This document shows positions 36,183 to 46,008 of a stretch of DNA of 64,000 nucleotides, piece by piece. Origin of the DNA: Tsuneonella troitsensis (GTDB lineage Bacteria; Pseudomonadota; Alphaproteobacteria; Sphingomonadales; Sphingomonadaceae); NCBI RefSeq assembly GCF_001441535.1, contig NZ_LMAU01000003.1, positions 1 through 64,000 of the forward strand, written 5' to 3'. Under the pieces are notes generated by a model. The model did not search any database. It worked only from the letters and a program-made list of their open reading frames with translations, and was not told the origin of the DNA. A program made the position numbers and the translations under genes. The stretch's first letter is position 1; each line of letters opens with the position of its first letter.

Positions 36183-37192
36183 GCGGTGTCCACGGCTGGC
36201 TGATCCTCGACAAGCCGCGCGGTCTGGGCTCCACCCAGGCGGTCGGGGCGGTCAAACGCGTGCTGCGCGAAGCGGGTTACGGCCCGAGAAGCAAGGACAT
36301 GCCCAAGGTCGGCCACGGCGGCACCCTCGACCCGCTGGCCGAAGGCGTGCTGCCGATCGCGCTGGGCGAAGCGACCAAGCTGGCCGGGCGCATGCTTGAT
36401 GCCAGCAAGATCTACGCCTTCACAATCGCCTTCGGCGAGGAGACCGATACCCTCGATACCGAGGGCGAAGTCGTCGCGCGCTCGGATCGCCGTCCGCCGC
36501 TAGCCGCGGTGCAGGCGATCCTGGGGCACTTCACCGGCGCGATTGAGCAGGTGCCGCCGTCCTATTCAGCGCTGAAGGTGAACGGCAAGCGCGCCTACGA
36601 CCGCGCGCGTGCGGGCGAAAACGTGGATCTGCAGCCGCGCCAGGTCACCATCCATTCGCTGGACCTCGCCCATGACAGGGCAGCCATGCCGGTCGATTCG
36701 GCATTCGCCACCACGACGGGCCGCTCCGACCCATACGATCCATCGCCTCCGCTCGAACTGGCCGACAGCGTCACCCTGATCGCGCACGTCAGCAAAGGTA
36801 CGTATATCCGTAGCCTGGCACGGGACATCGCACGCGCGCTTGGCACGGTCGGTCACGTGACCTACCTCAGGCGCACGAAGGCCGGGCCGTTTGCCGAAGC
36901 GACAGCGATTTCACTGGACTTGCTGAACGAAATCGGTAAGGGCGCGCGCCTTGAAGACCACCTCCTGCCGCTCGAGGCGGGGCTGGACGGTATCCCGGCC
37001 CACCCTCTCGATCCGGAAAGCGCGCAGGCGGCCCGTCAGGGCCGGGTCGTTTCCGGACATGCCCTTCCCGACGGGCTCTTCCTTGGCACGGCCGGTGGTA
37101 TTCCGGTGGCGCTGATGGAATCCGACGGGGTGGCGGCGAAAGTCGTCAGGGGTTTCAATCTCCCCGATACCGCGAAGAAAGACGAAACATGA
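36179..37192 (+). CDS. truB: tRNA pseudouridine(55) synthase TruB
   Basis: A 337-residue TruB. The catalytic Asp lies in [15 protein letters not shown] (D51), and the family motif [18 protein letters not shown] opens the protein. [22 protein letters not shown] is the conserved tRNA-binding segment. Start is inferred at TTG 36179, which overlaps the protease stop (TTGA) and places the N-terminus exactly at the family start; a GTG five codons earlier is the alternative. Modifies U55 of the T loop. ATGA overlap with rpsO. Confidence 0.95.
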   Translation: MSGVHGWLILDKPRGLGSTQAVGAVKRVLREAGYGPRSKDMPKVGHGGTLDPLAEGVLPIALGEATKLAGRMLDASKIYAFTIAFGEETDTLDTEGEVVARSDRRPPLAAVQAILGHFTGAIEQVPPSYSALKVNGKRAYDRARAGENVDLQPRQVTIHSLDLAHDRAAMPVDSAFATTTGRSDPYDPSPPLELADSVTLIAHVSKGTYIRSLARDIARALGTVGHVTYLRRTKAGPFAEATAISLDLLNEIGKGARLEDHLLPLEAGLDGIPAHPLDPESAQAARQGRVVSGHALPDGLFLGTAGGIPVALMESDGVAAKVVRGFNLPDTAKKDET

Positions 37193-37458
37193 CCGTTACT
37201 GCCGAAAAGAAGCAGGAAATCATCAAGGACAACGCCCAGGCATCGGGCGATACCGGTTCGCCGGAAGTGCAGGTCGCGATCCTCACCGAGCGTATTCGCA
37301 ACCTGACCGAGCACTTCAAGGACCACCACAAGGACAACCACTCGCGCCGCGGTCTGTTGATGATGGTCAACAAGCGCCGCAGCCTGCTCGCGTACCTGAA
37401 GAAGAAGGACGTAGAGCGGTACAACGCGCTGATCGCGAAGCTCGGGCTTCGCAAGTAA
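37189..37458 (+). CDS. rpsO: 30S ribosomal protein S15
   Basis: An 89-residue S15 with the expected length and the motifs [35 protein letters not shown] and [13 protein letters not shown]. It binds the central domain of 16S rRNA early in assembly. It is preceded by truB (ATGA overlap) and followed by a hairpin and then pnp, the usual order. Confidence 0.98.
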   Translation: MTVTAEKKQEIIKDNAQASGDTGSPEVQVAILTERIRNLTEHFKDHHKDNHSRRGLLMMVNKRRSLLAYLKKKDVERYNALIAKLGLRK

Positions 37459-37470
37459 GAGTTTCTCGGA

Positions 37471-37497
37471 GGGGCGGCTTCGGTCGCCCCTTCGTTT
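37471..37497 (+). terminator. Rho-independent terminator or attenuator after rpsO
   Basis: Stem ggggcggc / gtcgcccc with TTCG tetraloop, followed by TTCGTTT. It lies 13 bases beyond rpsO and could reduce read-through into pnp; in E. coli a similar intergenic hairpin is a processing site. Confidence 0.7.
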
Positions 37498-37623
37498 ATC
37501 CGGCCTGCCGCATCCGGCGGCACGGCCCATGGGGCGCGAAGAGCCCCGCACCGGACCGGGACGGATTACCCGGCAGCAAACCTGCGCCGTTGCAATAGGG
37601 CCGGCGCGGGCAAGGAAAACCAG

Positions 37624-39951
37624 ATGTTCGACACCAAGACTGTATCGCTGGAGTGGGGCGGCAAGACCCTCACTCTGGAAACCGGGCGTATCGCCCGTCA
37701 GGCCGATGGCGCGGTCCTCGCGACCTACGGCGAAACCGTGGTCCTGTGCGCCGTCACCGCGGCCAAGAGCGTGAAGGAAGGGCAGGATTTCTTCCCCCTT
37801 ACCGTTCACTACCAGGAAAAGTTCTCGTCGGCCGGGCGCATCCCGGGCGGCTTCTTCAAGCGCGAGCGCGGGGCGACCGAAAAGGAAACGCTGACCAGCC
37901 GCCTGATCGACCGTCCGGTCCGTCCGCTGTTCCCCGAAGGCTTCTACAACGAAATCAACGTGATCGCGCAGGTCTTCAGCTATGACGGCGAGTGCGAGCC
38001 CGACGTCCTGGCGATGATCGCCGCTTCGGCCGCGCTGACCATCTCGGGCGTGCCCTTCATGGGTCCGATCGCCGCCTGCCGCGTCGGCTTCAAGGATGGC
38101 GAGTACATCCTCAACCCGAAGCAGGCGACCGCGCTGGCCGACGATGGCCGTCTCGACCTGGTCGTCGCCGCCACCGGCGATGCCGTGATGATGGTGGAAT
38201 CGGAAGCCAAGGAGCTGACCGAAGAGGAAATGCTCGGCGCCGTGATGTTCGCACACGACGCGATCCGTCCGGTGGTGAACGCGATCATCGACCTGGCCGA
38301 AAAGGCCGCGAAGGATCCGTGGGACGTCGCCTCGCAGGACGGCAACGCCGACATGAAGGCTTCGATCAAGGCGATGATCGGCGACGACATCGCCAAGGCC
38401 TACAAGACTACCAGCAAGTCCGATCGTTCGGACATGCTCAATGCCGCTCGCGACAAGGTCAAGGCGCACTATGCCGCCGACACCTTCGACGGCCAGCAGC
38501 GCATGACCGCGATCAAGCTGACCAAGAAGATCGAGGCCGACATCGTGCGCGGCGCGATCCTGGCGGACGGAACCCGCATCGACGGTCGTAAGCTCGACCA
38601 AGTTCGCCCGATCGAGGCGATGGTCAGCGTCCTGCCGCGTGCGCACGGTTCGTCGCTGTTCACTCGCGGGGAAACGCAGGCGCTCTGCTCGACCACGCTC
38701 GGCACCAAGGAATCCGAGCAGATGATCGACGGGCTGGAAGGCCTGACTTACGAGCGCTTCATGCTGCACTATAACTTCCCGCCCTACTCGGTCGGCGAAG
38801 TGGGCCGCTTCGGTGCGCCTTCGCGGCGTGACACCGGCCACGGCAAGCTCGCCTGGCGCGCGCTCAAGAGCGTGTTGCCCGAAAAGGACGACTTCCCGTA
38901 CACCATCCGCGTCCTGTCCGACATCACCGAGTCCAACGGCTCGAGTTCGATGGCGACGGTCTGCGGCGGCTGCCTCAGCATGATGGATGCCGGCGTGCCG
39001 GTTACCCGTCCTGTGTCGGGCATCGCGATGGGCCTGATCCTGGAAGGCGACAAGTTCGCCGTCCTCAGCGACATCCTCGGCGACGAGGATCACCTGGGCG
39101 ACATGGACTTTAAGGTGGCCGGTACCGAAAAGGGTATCACCACCATGCAGATGGACATCAAGGTCGCCGGCATCACGCAGGAGATCATGGGCAAGGCGCT
39201 CGAGCAGGCGAAGGCCGGCCGTGCGCACATCCTGGGTGAGATGACCAAGGCCCTGGGTTCGGCTCGCACCGAACTGTCGGCTCACGCTCCCCGCATCGAG
39301 ACGATGCAGATCGACAAGGCGAAGATCCGCGACGTCATCGGCACGGGCGGCAAGGTCATCCGCGAGATCGTCGCGGAAACCGGTGCCAAGGTGGACATCG
39401 ACGACGAGGGCCTGATCAAGATCAGCTCGTCCGACCTCAGCCAGATCGAAGCGGCCCGCAAGTGGATCTCCGGCATCGTGGAAGAGGCCGAAGTCGGCAA
39501 GATCTACGACGGCAAGGTCGTGAACATCGTCGATTTCGGCGCGTTCGTGAACTTCATGGGCGGCAAGGACGGCCTCGTCCACGTTTCCGAGATGCGCAAC
39601 GAGCGCGTCGAAAAGCCGACCGACGTCGTGTCGGAAGGCCAGGAAGTGAAGGTCAAGGTCCTCGAGATCGATCCGCGCGGCAAGGTTCGCCTGTCGATGC
39701 GCGTCGTCGACCAGGAAACCGGCGAGGAGCTGGAGGACACCCGTCCCCCGCGCGAACCCCGTCCGGATCGTGGCGGTGACCGCGGCGATCGTCGCGGACC
39801 GCGCAGCGGCGGCGGCGGCGGCGACCGTGGTGGACGTGGCGGCGATCGCGGAGGCCGCGGTGGCGGCGACCGGGGTCCTCGTTCGGACCGCGGCGATCGA
39901 GGTCCGCGGGAAGGTGGCGACAACCACATTCCCGACTTCCTCAAGGACTGA
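37624..39951 (+). CDS. pnp: Polyribonucleotide nucleotidyltransferase (PNPase)
   Basis: A 775-residue PNPase with two RNase PH domains ([20 protein letters not shown]; the second with [20 protein letters not shown]), a KH domain ([20 protein letters not shown]) and an S1 domain ([20 protein letters not shown]). It degrades RNA phosphorolytically from the 3' end. The last about 60 residues form an RGG-rich tail of repeated GGDRGGRGG units ending [11 protein letters not shown] 166-base leader separates it from rpsO, so it may have its own promoter and autoregulatory site. Confidence 0.97.
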   Translation: MFDTKTVSLEWGGKTLTLETGRIARQADGAVLATYGETVVLCAVTAAKSVKEGQDFFPLTVHYQEKFSSAGRIPGGFFKRERGATEKETLTSRLIDRPVRPLFPEGFYNEINVIAQVFSYDGECEPDVLAMIAASAALTISGVPFMGPIAACRVGFKDGEYILNPKQATALADDGRLDLVVAATGDAVMMVESEAKELTEEEMLGAVMFAHDAIRPVVNAIIDLAEKAAKDPWDVASQDGNADMKASIKAMIGDDIAKAYKTTSKSDRSDMLNAARDKVKAHYAADTFDGQQRMTAIKLTKKIEADIVRGAILADGTRIDGRKLDQVRPIEAMVSVLPRAHGSSLFTRGETQALCSTTLGTKESEQMIDGLEGLTYERFMLHYNFPPYSVGEVGRFGAPSRRDTGHGKLAWRALKSVLPEKDDFPYTIRVLSDITESNGSSSMATVCGGCLSMMDAGVPVTRPVSGIAMGLILEGDKFAVLSDILGDEDHLGDMDFKVAGTEKGITTMQMDIKVAGITQEIMGKALEQAKAGRAHILGEMTKALGSARTELSAHAPRIETMQIDKAKIRDVIGTGGKVIREIVAETGAKVDIDDEGLIKISSSDLSQIEAARKWISGIVEEAEVGKIYDGKVVNIVDFGAFVNFMGGKDGLVHVSEMRNERVEKPTDVVSEGQEVKVKVLEIDPRGKVRLSMRVVDQETGEELEDTRPPREPRPDRGGDRGDRRGPRSGGGGGDRGGRGGDRGGRGGGDRGPRSDRGDRGPREGGDNHIPDFLKD

Positions 39952-39979
39952 TGTCCCGCTAAAAGTCTGAAAATGCCGG

Positions 39980-40018
39980 AAAGGCCGCGCGGACCCTGGT
40001 TCACGCGGCCTTTCCTGT
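39980..40018 (+). terminator. Terminator of the rimP-pnp cluster
   Basis: Perfect 10-bp stem aaaggccgcg (39980-39989) / cgcggccttt (40004-40013) with a 14-base loop and a T-rich tail, 29 bases beyond the pnp stop. Confidence 0.8.
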
Positions 40019-40048
40019 ATGCGGCGAACTTTCGCCGAGGGGTGCGCG

Positions 40049-41101
40049 ATGAGTGAAGCAAACGTAACGGGCCATGTGCCTTTCCTGACCCGGCTTCCGC
40101 TCGCGCGGGACCGGCCGTGGATGGGCTATGCGGTCGCGGTGGGACTGGCTCTGCTGGCGTGGTTCGTCCGCTGGGAAATCGGCGAAGGCCTGCCCCCGGG
40201 CTTTCCGTTCCTGACTTTCTTCCCAGCGGTGATCGTCACCGCCTTCTTCTTCGGGCTGAGACCGGGGATCGTGTGTGCGGCGCTCTCGGGGCTCGCCGCC
40301 TGGTATTTCTTCATCCCTCCGCTCAACAGTTTCGCGGTCGGATTCGACACGGCCCTCGCTCTGCTGTTCTATGTGTTTATCGTGGCGGTGGAGATCGCGC
40401 TGGTGAATTGGATGCAAGCTGCCAATCGCGATCTTCTGATAGAGCGCCGGCGAAGCCTCGACCTTGCGGAAAACCGCGAGCTGTTGTTCCAGGAATTGCA
40501 GCACCGGGTGGGCAACAACCTGCAGATGGTGTCCTCGCTGATCGCTCTCCAGAAGCGCCGCCTGACCGACAAGGCGGCGATCAGCGCGCTGGACGAGGCG
40601 AGCCGTCGACTCGGCCTAGTCGGGCGCATTCACCGCCAGCTCTACGATCCCGCAGGCGCTCAGCTCAGCCTGGCAGCATACATCGACCAGATCTCGCGCG
40701 ACGTGATCGCCGCATCGGGTCGCGACAACCTGACTTATGCGTTCGAGGCGCAGACCGACCCGGCGCTCCCCGCCGACAAGGCGATCCCCACCGCGCTGGT
40801 CGTCGCCGAAGCGCTTAACAACGCCATCGAGCATGGCTTCGGCGCGGGCGGGGGCGGCCACGTGGTTGTGACCGTTGCGCCGATCGAAACCGGCGTCGAG
40901 GTGACCATCGCCGACGACGGCGCCGGTCTGCCCGCAAACTTCGACGTAGACGCCAGCGAAAGCCTCGGCCTCAGGATCGCGCGCACGCTGGCGGTATCGC
41001 TCGGCGGGCGGTTTTCGCTGGCGGCCGCGCCGGTGGGACGCGGGACGATCGCCCGTCTAGAGATCGAGTTGGCCCAACCCGAACCCCCGGTGCTTGGATG
41101 A
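40049..41101 (+). CDS. DUF4118-HisKA_2 sensor histidine kinase
   Basis: A 350-residue membrane histidine kinase. Four hydrophobic segments in the first about 120 residues form a DUF4118-type sensor (as in KdpD). The phospho-acceptor box is LFQELQHRVGNNLQMVSSLI, characteristic of the HisKA_2/HWE-related group, and the ATPase N box EALNNAIEHGFG and G box DDGAGLP follow. The ATG at 40049 has a GAGGGG site six bases ahead and is preferred to 40019. Kinases of this type often act in the alphaproteobacterial general stress or light response; no response regulator is adjacent. ATGA-coupled to the next gene. Confidence 0.85.
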   Translation: MSEANVTGHVPFLTRLPLARDRPWMGYAVAVGLALLAWFVRWEIGEGLPPGFPFLTFFPAVIVTAFFFGLRPGIVCAALSGLAAWYFFIPPLNSFAVGFDTALALLFYVFIVAVEIALVNWMQAANRDLLIERRRSLDLAENRELLFQELQHRVGNNLQMVSSLIALQKRRLTDKAAISALDEASRRLGLVGRIHRQLYDPAGAQLSLAAYIDQISRDVIAASGRDNLTYAFEAQTDPALPADKAIPTALVVAEALNNAIEHGFGAGGGGHVVVTVAPIETGVEVTIADDGAGLPANFDVDASESLGLRIARTLAVSLGGRFSLAAAPVGRGTIARLEIELAQPEPPVLG

Positions 41102-41778
41102 TCCCGCGCGAAACGATCGCCACCGCGCGGATTCCGGGCGGCGATACGCTGACGCTGGTGAAGCACGGCGGCGACCACGTCGTCATGCTCGGCCGCGACG
41201 AGCTGATGGGCACGCGGATGCGCTTTTCCGAAGAACAGCTTGCCGAACTGACGATCGCCGAACTCGAGACCGACGCACCGCGGCTCTTGATCGGCGGCTA
41301 TGGCATGGGCTTCACGCTACGCGCCGCACTCGCGCGCATGAGCGAGCGGGGTAGCGTGACCGTGGCGGAAATCGTCCCCGAGATCGTGGAGTGGGCCAAG
41401 GGCCCGCTCGCGCACCTTACCGGCGACAGCCTGTCCGATCCGCGCGTTCACATCGAACTGTGCGACGTTGCCGCCCTGATCGACGATGCCGTCGACGGCA
41501 CGAGCGAGCGCTGGGACGCGATCCTGCTGGATGTCGACAACGGTCCCGACGGGATCGTCCGCGACGGCAACGAACGGCTCTACACCCGCACCGGATTGGC
41601 GCGCGCACGCGATGCCCTGGCACCCGCTGGGGTGTTGGCGGTGTGGTCCGCCGCGCCCGATCCCAAGTTCGCCCGGCGCCTCAAGGATGCGGGCTTCGTG
41701 GTCGACGAGCGGACGGTGCGCGCGCGGCCCAACAACAAGGGCCCGCGCCACACGATCTGGTTCGCCCGGCGGCCCTAG
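41098..41778 (+). CDS. Spermidine synthase-like methyltransferase-fold protein
   Basis: A 226-residue protein of the spermine/spermidine synthase superfamily. The SAM/dcSAM-binding loop LLIGGYGMGFTLRAAL (about residues 62-77) and the acidic LLDVDNGPDGIV segment are present. It is short relative to true spermidine synthase (about 280) and lacks the N-terminal beta domain, so it may be a methyltransferase-like protein with another substrate. Its ATG overlaps the histidine-kinase stop; it converges with and overlaps the DUF1993 gene end by four bases. Confidence 0.75.
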   Translation: MIPRETIATARIPGGDTLTLVKHGGDHVVMLGRDELMGTRMRFSEEQLAELTIAELETDAPRLLIGGYGMGFTLRAALARMSERGSVTVAEIVPEIVEWAKGPLAHLTGDSLSDPRVHIELCDVAALIDDAVDGTSERWDAILLDVDNGPDGIVRDGNERLYTRTGLARARDALAPAGVLAVWSAAPDPKFARRLKDAGFVVDERTVRARPNNKGPRHTIWFARRP

Positions 41779-42296
41779 GGCTTGATCCGGACCCGGCCCA
41801 TGAAGTCGCGCTTGCCCACCGGCACGCCCTTCATCCGCAGGATGTCGTAGGCAGTCGCGCAGTGGAAATAGAAGTTGGGCTGGCTGAAGCTCAACAGGAA
41901 ATCCTCTGCCGTGAAGTTCATTGCGCTATCGCGGAATTCGAAGCGCATCGGCTGGCCCATGAAACCTTCCATGTCGGCTTCGGTAAGGGCCTCCATCGCC
42001 GCGACCGCGTCGGCCAGTTTCGTGCGCAGGGTGGCAAAATCGCCGGGGGGCGGCGCGAGGTCGGGCGAGTAGACACCCTTGCGTACGCCCTCGACCGCGC
42101 CCTGGGTGTGCTCGGCCACGCACTTCACCTGGTACGAGAACGGCAGCATGTCGTCGATGATGCGCGTACCGATCAGTTCCGCCTCGTCGCACCCGGTTTC
42201 GGCGCACCAAGCTTCGGCTTTGTCGACGAGGTGGCGGGCGGTGCCCAGCATCTGGAGCGCGCCTGGGACATAGGCGGCGTGGAGCGAAATCGGCAT
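41775..42296 (-). CDS. DUF1993 family protein
   Basis: A 173-residue helical protein matching DUF1993 (PISLHAAYVPGALQMLGTAR; MRFEFRDSAMNFTAEDFLLS; FYFHCATAYDILRMKGVPVG), a DinB-like four-helix group of unknown function. Two adjacent ATGs (42299, 42296) follow AAGGAG; the second has the better spacing. Confidence 0.85.
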   Translation of the reverse strand: MPISLHAAYVPGALQMLGTARHLVDKAEAWCAETGCDEAELIGTRIIDDMLPFSYQVKCVAEHTQGAVEGVRKGVYSPDLAPPPGDFATLRTKLADAVAAMEALTEADMEGFMGQPMRFEFRDSAMNFTAEDFLLSFSQPNFYFHCATAYDILRMKGVPVGKRDFMGRVRIKP

Positions 42297-42316
42297 CATG
42301 CTCTCCTTCAATCGAA

Positions 42317-42346
42317 AGGCCCGGCAGTCTCGCGACGGCCGGGCCT
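42317..42346 (-). terminator. Terminator of gcrA
   Basis: Nine-base stem aggcccggc / gccgggcct with a 12-base loop. On the minus strand the stem is followed by TTTCGATT, 18 bases beyond the gcrA stop. Confidence 0.65.
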
Positions 42347-42363
42347 TGTCGTTGTTGTGATGA

Positions 42364-43071
42364 TCAGCGGACCCGAGGACCGCCGAAGGGCAGCGGCGGA
42401 GGGGGACGGCGCGCGCCGCGAGGCAGCTGGGCCTGGTAGGCCCGGCCACAATGCTCAACGCAATACGGGAAGCCGGGGTTCACCGCCTGCCCGCAGAAAT
42501 GGAAGTCGGGTTCGCCCGGATGGCCCATCGGCCAGCGGCAGACGCGTTCGCTGAGGTCCAGCAGGCTGGTCTTGCCGGCGATTTCCGGGCTCGGCTTGGC
42601 GGGCACCAGGCGGCGCGGCGGAGCCGGCGGGATCGGAGCCTGCTGATCGCCGGGTCCCTGGCGCAGGAAGCCGCCGGGGCCGACCGAGACGACCCTGGGC
42701 AGGCCATGCGTCGGATTGGGGATGGGCTGGCTCGGGATGTCGCTTTGCGGCGCGCGGGGCGCTGCTTCGGCGGCAGGAGAGGGCGCAGGTGCAGCCGCGG
42801 GCGCAGCGGCGGTTGCCGGACGCGGTGCGACAGGGGCGGGCTTCTTCACGGCGGGCTTCGCGGGCGCGGAGGTGGCGGCGGCCTTCTTTGGCTCGGGCTT
42901 GTCCTCGTTCGGTTTGACCGGAGACGGGCGCGCCTTGAGCCCGAGGCGATGCGCCTTGCCGATAACGGCGTTACGGCTCACGCCGCCCAGTTCGTCGGCG
43001 ATCTGGCTGGCGGTAGACCCGCCCTCCCACATCTTCTTCAACGTCGCGATGCGTTCGTCAGTCCAGCTCAT
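42364..43071 (-). CDS. gcrA: GcrA cell-cycle regulator
   Basis: A 235-residue GcrA. The N-terminal helix-turn-helix is intact (MSWTDERIATLKKMWEGGST, then SQIADELGGVSRNAVIGKAH), followed by an Ala/Pro/Lys-rich linker and the sigma-70-interacting C-terminal domain with cysteines CRWPMGHPG, FHFCGQAV and PYCVEHC. GcrA works with CcrM methylation of GANTC to activate cell-cycle promoters. The ATG at 43071 is chosen by family alignment. The linker is longer than in Caulobacter (173-residue protein). Confidence 0.95.
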   Translation of the reverse strand: MSWTDERIATLKKMWEGGSTASQIADELGGVSRNAVIGKAHRLGLKARPSPVKPNEDKPEPKKAAATSAPAKPAVKKPAPVAPRPATAAAPAAAPAPSPAAEAAPRAPQSDIPSQPIPNPTHGLPRVVSVGPGGFLRQGPGDQQAPIPPAPPRRLVPAKPSPEIAGKTSLLDLSERVCRWPMGHPGEPDFHFCGQAVNPGFPYCVEHCGRAYQAQLPRGARRPPPPLPFGGPRVR

Positions 43072-43155
43072 CCGAAGGTATCTCGTCCTGTCATTCGTGC
43101 GCGGTGCCAACCGAGCTGCTTGTCACCGGGGGCGCTTGGCCCTAGTCGCCGCGCC

Positions 43156-44022
43156 ATGGCCGATCAAGTCCAGCCCATCGAGAGCACCGCGCCCGCCACC
43201 GCTGCATTTCGTCCGCGGGGCGAGCCGGTAATCCTGGGCGTCAACCGGATCGGGTTGTGGAGTCTCTATATTAAGGAGGTTCGCCGGTTTCTCAAGGTGC
43301 AGACGCAGACCGTCTGGGCCCCGGCGGTCACGACGCTGCTGTTTCTGGTCATATTCACCGTCGCGCTCGGACGCGAGGGTCGTGAAATGCTCGGCGTGCC
43401 GTTCGCCACCTTCGTCGCCCCCGGCCTGATTGTCATGGGGATGATGCAGAACGCGTTCGCCAATTCCAGCTTCAGCTTTTTGTCGGGCAAAATCCAGGGA
43501 ACGATCATCGACCTGCTCATGCCGCCGTTGTCGCATGGCGAACTGATGACCGGCATCGTCGCCGCCGCAGTGACCCGAGCGGTGCTGGTCGGCGCCGCGG
43601 TCGGCTTTGCGATGCTGCTCTATCCGGGCGTCAGCCTGACGATGGCGCACCCGTGGGCCGTGGCATGGTTCGGATTGATGGGAGCCACCATGCTCGCGCT
43701 GCTGGGCCTGCTGACCTCCATCTGGGCAGAGAAGTTCGATCACGCGGCGGCGATCACCAACTTCGTCGTCGCGCCGCTGAGCCTCCTGTCGGGCACGTTC
43801 TACGTCATCGACAACCTGAGCCCGGCTTTCCAGGCGATCAGCCGCGCCAATCCGTTCTTCTACGTGATCTCGGGCTTTCGCTTCGGGTTCCTCGGCCAGA
43901 GCGACATCGGCAGCACCAATCAGGCCGTGCTGTGGAGCGCGGCTGGCCTTGCCATGTTCAATCTGGTTCTGGGCGGAGCGACCTACGCACTGCTGCGCAG
44001 CGGGTGGAAGCTCAGGAGCTAG
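43156..44022 (+). CDS. ABC-2 type transporter permease
   Basis: A 288-residue polytopic permease of the ABC-2 family (YadH/NodJ-like). It begins with a cytoplasmic segment, LWSLYIKEVRRFLKVQTQTV, and six spans follow; the FVVAPLSLLSGTFYVIDNLS and FYVISGFRFGFLGQSDI segments match the conserved end of the family. No ATP-binding partner is adjacent, which is common where the pair is split or encoded on the other side of the divergent gcrA. Substrate unknown. ATG at 43156. Confidence 0.88.
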   Translation: MADQVQPIESTAPATAAFRPRGEPVILGVNRIGLWSLYIKEVRRFLKVQTQTVWAPAVTTLLFLVIFTVALGREGREMLGVPFATFVAPGLIVMGMMQNAFANSSFSFLSGKIQGTIIDLLMPPLSHGELMTGIVAAAVTRAVLVGAAVGFAMLLYPGVSLTMAHPWAVAWFGLMGATMLALLGLLTSIWAEKFDHAAAITNFVVAPLSLLSGTFYVIDNLSPAFQAISRANPFFYVISGFRFGFLGQSDIGSTNQAVLWSAAGLAMFNLVLGGATYALLRSGWKLRS

Positions 44023-44399
44023 TGCGTGAGACCGCGGCGCAGCTTGTAGCGGCCGTCGGCGAAATCGTCGAACAACTCGCCTACCTGAGGGTGGTCGACT
44101 GGCCCGTTCTCCGCATCGCGCAGCAGGTTCTGCTGGCTGACATAGGCGACGTAGGACGATTCGCCGTTCTCGGCGAGCAGGTGATAGAACGGCTGGTCCT
44201 TGTGCGGGCGTACTGCCGCGGGAATCGCCTCGTACCATTCGTCGCTGTTGGCGAAGACCGGATCGATATCGAACACCACGCCGCGGAAATCGAACACCCG
44301 GTGGCGCACGACCTCTCCGATCGCGAAGCGAGCACGCGCGTGGCGCGGCGCCTCGATGGTGCGGCCAGCGGTGGCGGAGAAGAAGTGTGCACGGTCCAT
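44019..44399 (-). CDS. hspQ: HspQ heat shock protein (YccV-like)
   Basis: A 126-residue HspQ/hemimethylated-DNA-binding domain protein: ARFAIGEVVRHRVFDFRGVV, DPVFANSDEWYEAIP, QPFYHLLAENGESSYVAYVS. In enterobacteria HspQ is a specificity-enhancing factor for Lon. The ATG at 44399 is taken rather than the longer frame, which would run back towards the tRNA-Ser gene. It overlaps the end of the ABC permease gene by four bases. Confidence 0.9.
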   Translation of the reverse strand: MDRAHFFSATAGRTIEAPRHARARFAIGEVVRHRVFDFRGVVFDIDPVFANSDEWYEAIPAAVRPHKDQPFYHLLAENGESSYVAYVSQQNLLRDAENGPVDHPQVGELFDDFADGRYKLRRGLTH

Positions 44400-44559
44400 T
44401 TCGCCAGCGAATATAGGCCTTCGCAGGTGCGAAACAAGCAAGGCCGGATTATCGTCCACCACCGGATGCGAGGTTCGCTCTTGGCAAGTGCAAACGCCTC
44501 GGCTAGGCGGCGCCCTCGTTTCGACCGGGTCCATCGGGCCTCAAGCGCACGAACCTCGC

Positions 44560-44649
<90 letters not shown>

Positions 44650-44764
44650 ATTACCAATTCCCTATACTTCCCGGATTGTCTCTAAAAGCGGCGGATTTCC
44701 GCCATTTTCTGGCTTGCTGTCATCTCAGTTGTTCTCTATATGTTTCACGACATCTCCCGCATGG

Positions 44765-44785
44765 TGTGGGGAAGAATGTGGGGAA
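44765..44785 (+). repeat. Two direct repeats TGTGGGGAA before the integrase
   Basis: The nonamer tgtggggaa occurs at 44765-44773 and 44777-44785, 12 bases apart, between the attachment tRNA and the integrase start. Spacing near one helical turn suits an integrase arm-type or regulatory binding site; function inferred. Confidence 0.4.
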
Positions 44786-44802
44786 AGGAGTGTGGCGGAC
44801 GC

Positions 44803-46008
44803 ATGGGAAGCCTAACCGCAATCAAGGTTAGAAACCTCAAGGATGCCGGACGCTATTCCGACGGCAGCGGGTTGATCCTTGTCCTCAACCAGTCGGGCAA
44901 GGCTAGCTGGATCGTGCGTGTGCAGAATGCCGGACGCCGAAGGGATATAGGAATCGGCTCCTATCCTGAAATTTCATTGGGCGAGGCGCGCGAGACCGCT
45001 GCGGATGTGCGCCGACAGGCCAAGGCCGGGATCGACGTGATCGCCGAGCGCAAGAAGGAAAAGAACGTCATTCCCACCTTCCGCGGCGCCGCCGTGAGAG
45101 TCCACGAAGAGCACAAGGCCAGTTGGAAGAACGGCAAGCATCAGGCCCAATGGTTGGCGACGTTGCAGACCTATGTATTTCCTCACATTGGCGAGCGGCT
45201 CGTCTCGGAGATCGAAGGCCCGGCAATTCGTGATGCCCTAGCACCAATCTGGCTCGCTAAGCCGGAAACCGCCCGCCGGGTTCGGCAGCGAATAGGCACG
45301 ATCCTCGACTGGTCCTATGCGAAGGGTTATCGGACTACCGAAGCACCAATGCGCTCAATCGCGAAGGGATTGCCAAGGCAGCCCAGGAAGTCGGGCCATT
45401 TTGCGGCGATGCCTTTTGAAGAGGTCCCTGCGTTTCTCGCGAAGTTGCGTAGCCGCACCTCAATCGGCCGCTTGGCCTTGGAGTACCTGATCCTCAACGC
45501 TTCGCGCTCGGGCGAGGTGCGGGGGGCATGTTGGTCGGAGATCGATCTCAAGGCAGCGGTTTGGACGATTCCTGCCGAGCGCATGAAAATTAACCGCGAG
45601 CATCATGTTCCACTTACGCCCCAAGCCCTGGATGTCCTTGAAAGAGCCCAGGTATTCCGCTGTGAGGCGAGCGACCTTGTCTTCCCTGGGCAACGACCGA
45701 AGCTTCCGATGTCCGACATGACATTGCTGAAGATCGTGCGTGACATGGATCTCGATTGCACCGTCCACGGCTTTCGCTCCTCGTTTCGCGATTGGGTCGC
45801 CGAGGAAACTGATTATCAGGGAGAAGTGGCAGAGGCGGCTCTCGCCCACACAATTTCGAACAAGGTTGAAGCCGCGTATCGGCGAACCGATTTCTTCGCG
45901 AAGCGCAAGAACCTGATGCGGGATTGGGCGGATTTCTGTTTAAGCAGGGAGCAAAGGTCAATGGGCCGGAGAACCGATCCAGGCGGCCCGCAGCCGATCG
46001 AGTCCTGA
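44803..46008 (+). CDS. int: P4-type tyrosine integrase (DUF4102 N-domain)
   Basis: A 401-residue phage-P4-like integrase. The N-terminal DUF4102/arm-binding domain is seen in RNLKDAGRYSDGSGLILVL and RRRDIGIGSYPEISLGEARE. Catalytic residues of the tyrosine recombinase core are present: Arg in NASRSGEVRG, HGFRSSF (His-x-x-Arg), LAHTISNKVEAAYRR (His and nucleophilic Tyr). The ATG at 44803 gives the normal family start (SLTAIKVRNLKDAG); in-frame ATGs upstream at 44740 and 44776 are possible. It catalyses site-specific recombination, probably into tRNA-Ser. Its 3' end overlaps the convergent small gene by 51 bases. Confidence 0.93.
   Translation: MGSLTAIKVRNLKDAGRYSDGSGLILVLNQSGKASWIVRVQNAGRRRDIGIGSYPEISLGEARETAADVRRQAKAGIDVIAERKKEKNVIPTFRGAAVRVHEEHKASWKNGKHQAQWLATLQTYVFPHIGERLVSEIEGPAIRDALAPIWLAKPETARRVRQRIGTILDWSYAKGYRTTEAPMRSIAKGLPRQPRKSGHFAAMPFEEVPAFLAKLRSRTSIGRLALEYLILNASRSGEVRGACWSEIDLKAAVWTIPAERMKINREHHVPLTPQALDVLERAQVFRCEASDLVFPGQRPKLPMSDMTLLKIVRDMDLDCTVHGFRSSFRDWVAEETDYQGEVAEAALAHTISNKVEAAYRRTDFFAKRKNLMRDWADFCLSREQRSMGRRTDPGGPQPIES

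Noticed and set aside
37036-39927. A 963-codon open frame on the minus strand opposite pnp
   Set aside because: Same reason: it lies fully antisense to PNPase and rpsO and has no recognisable domain.
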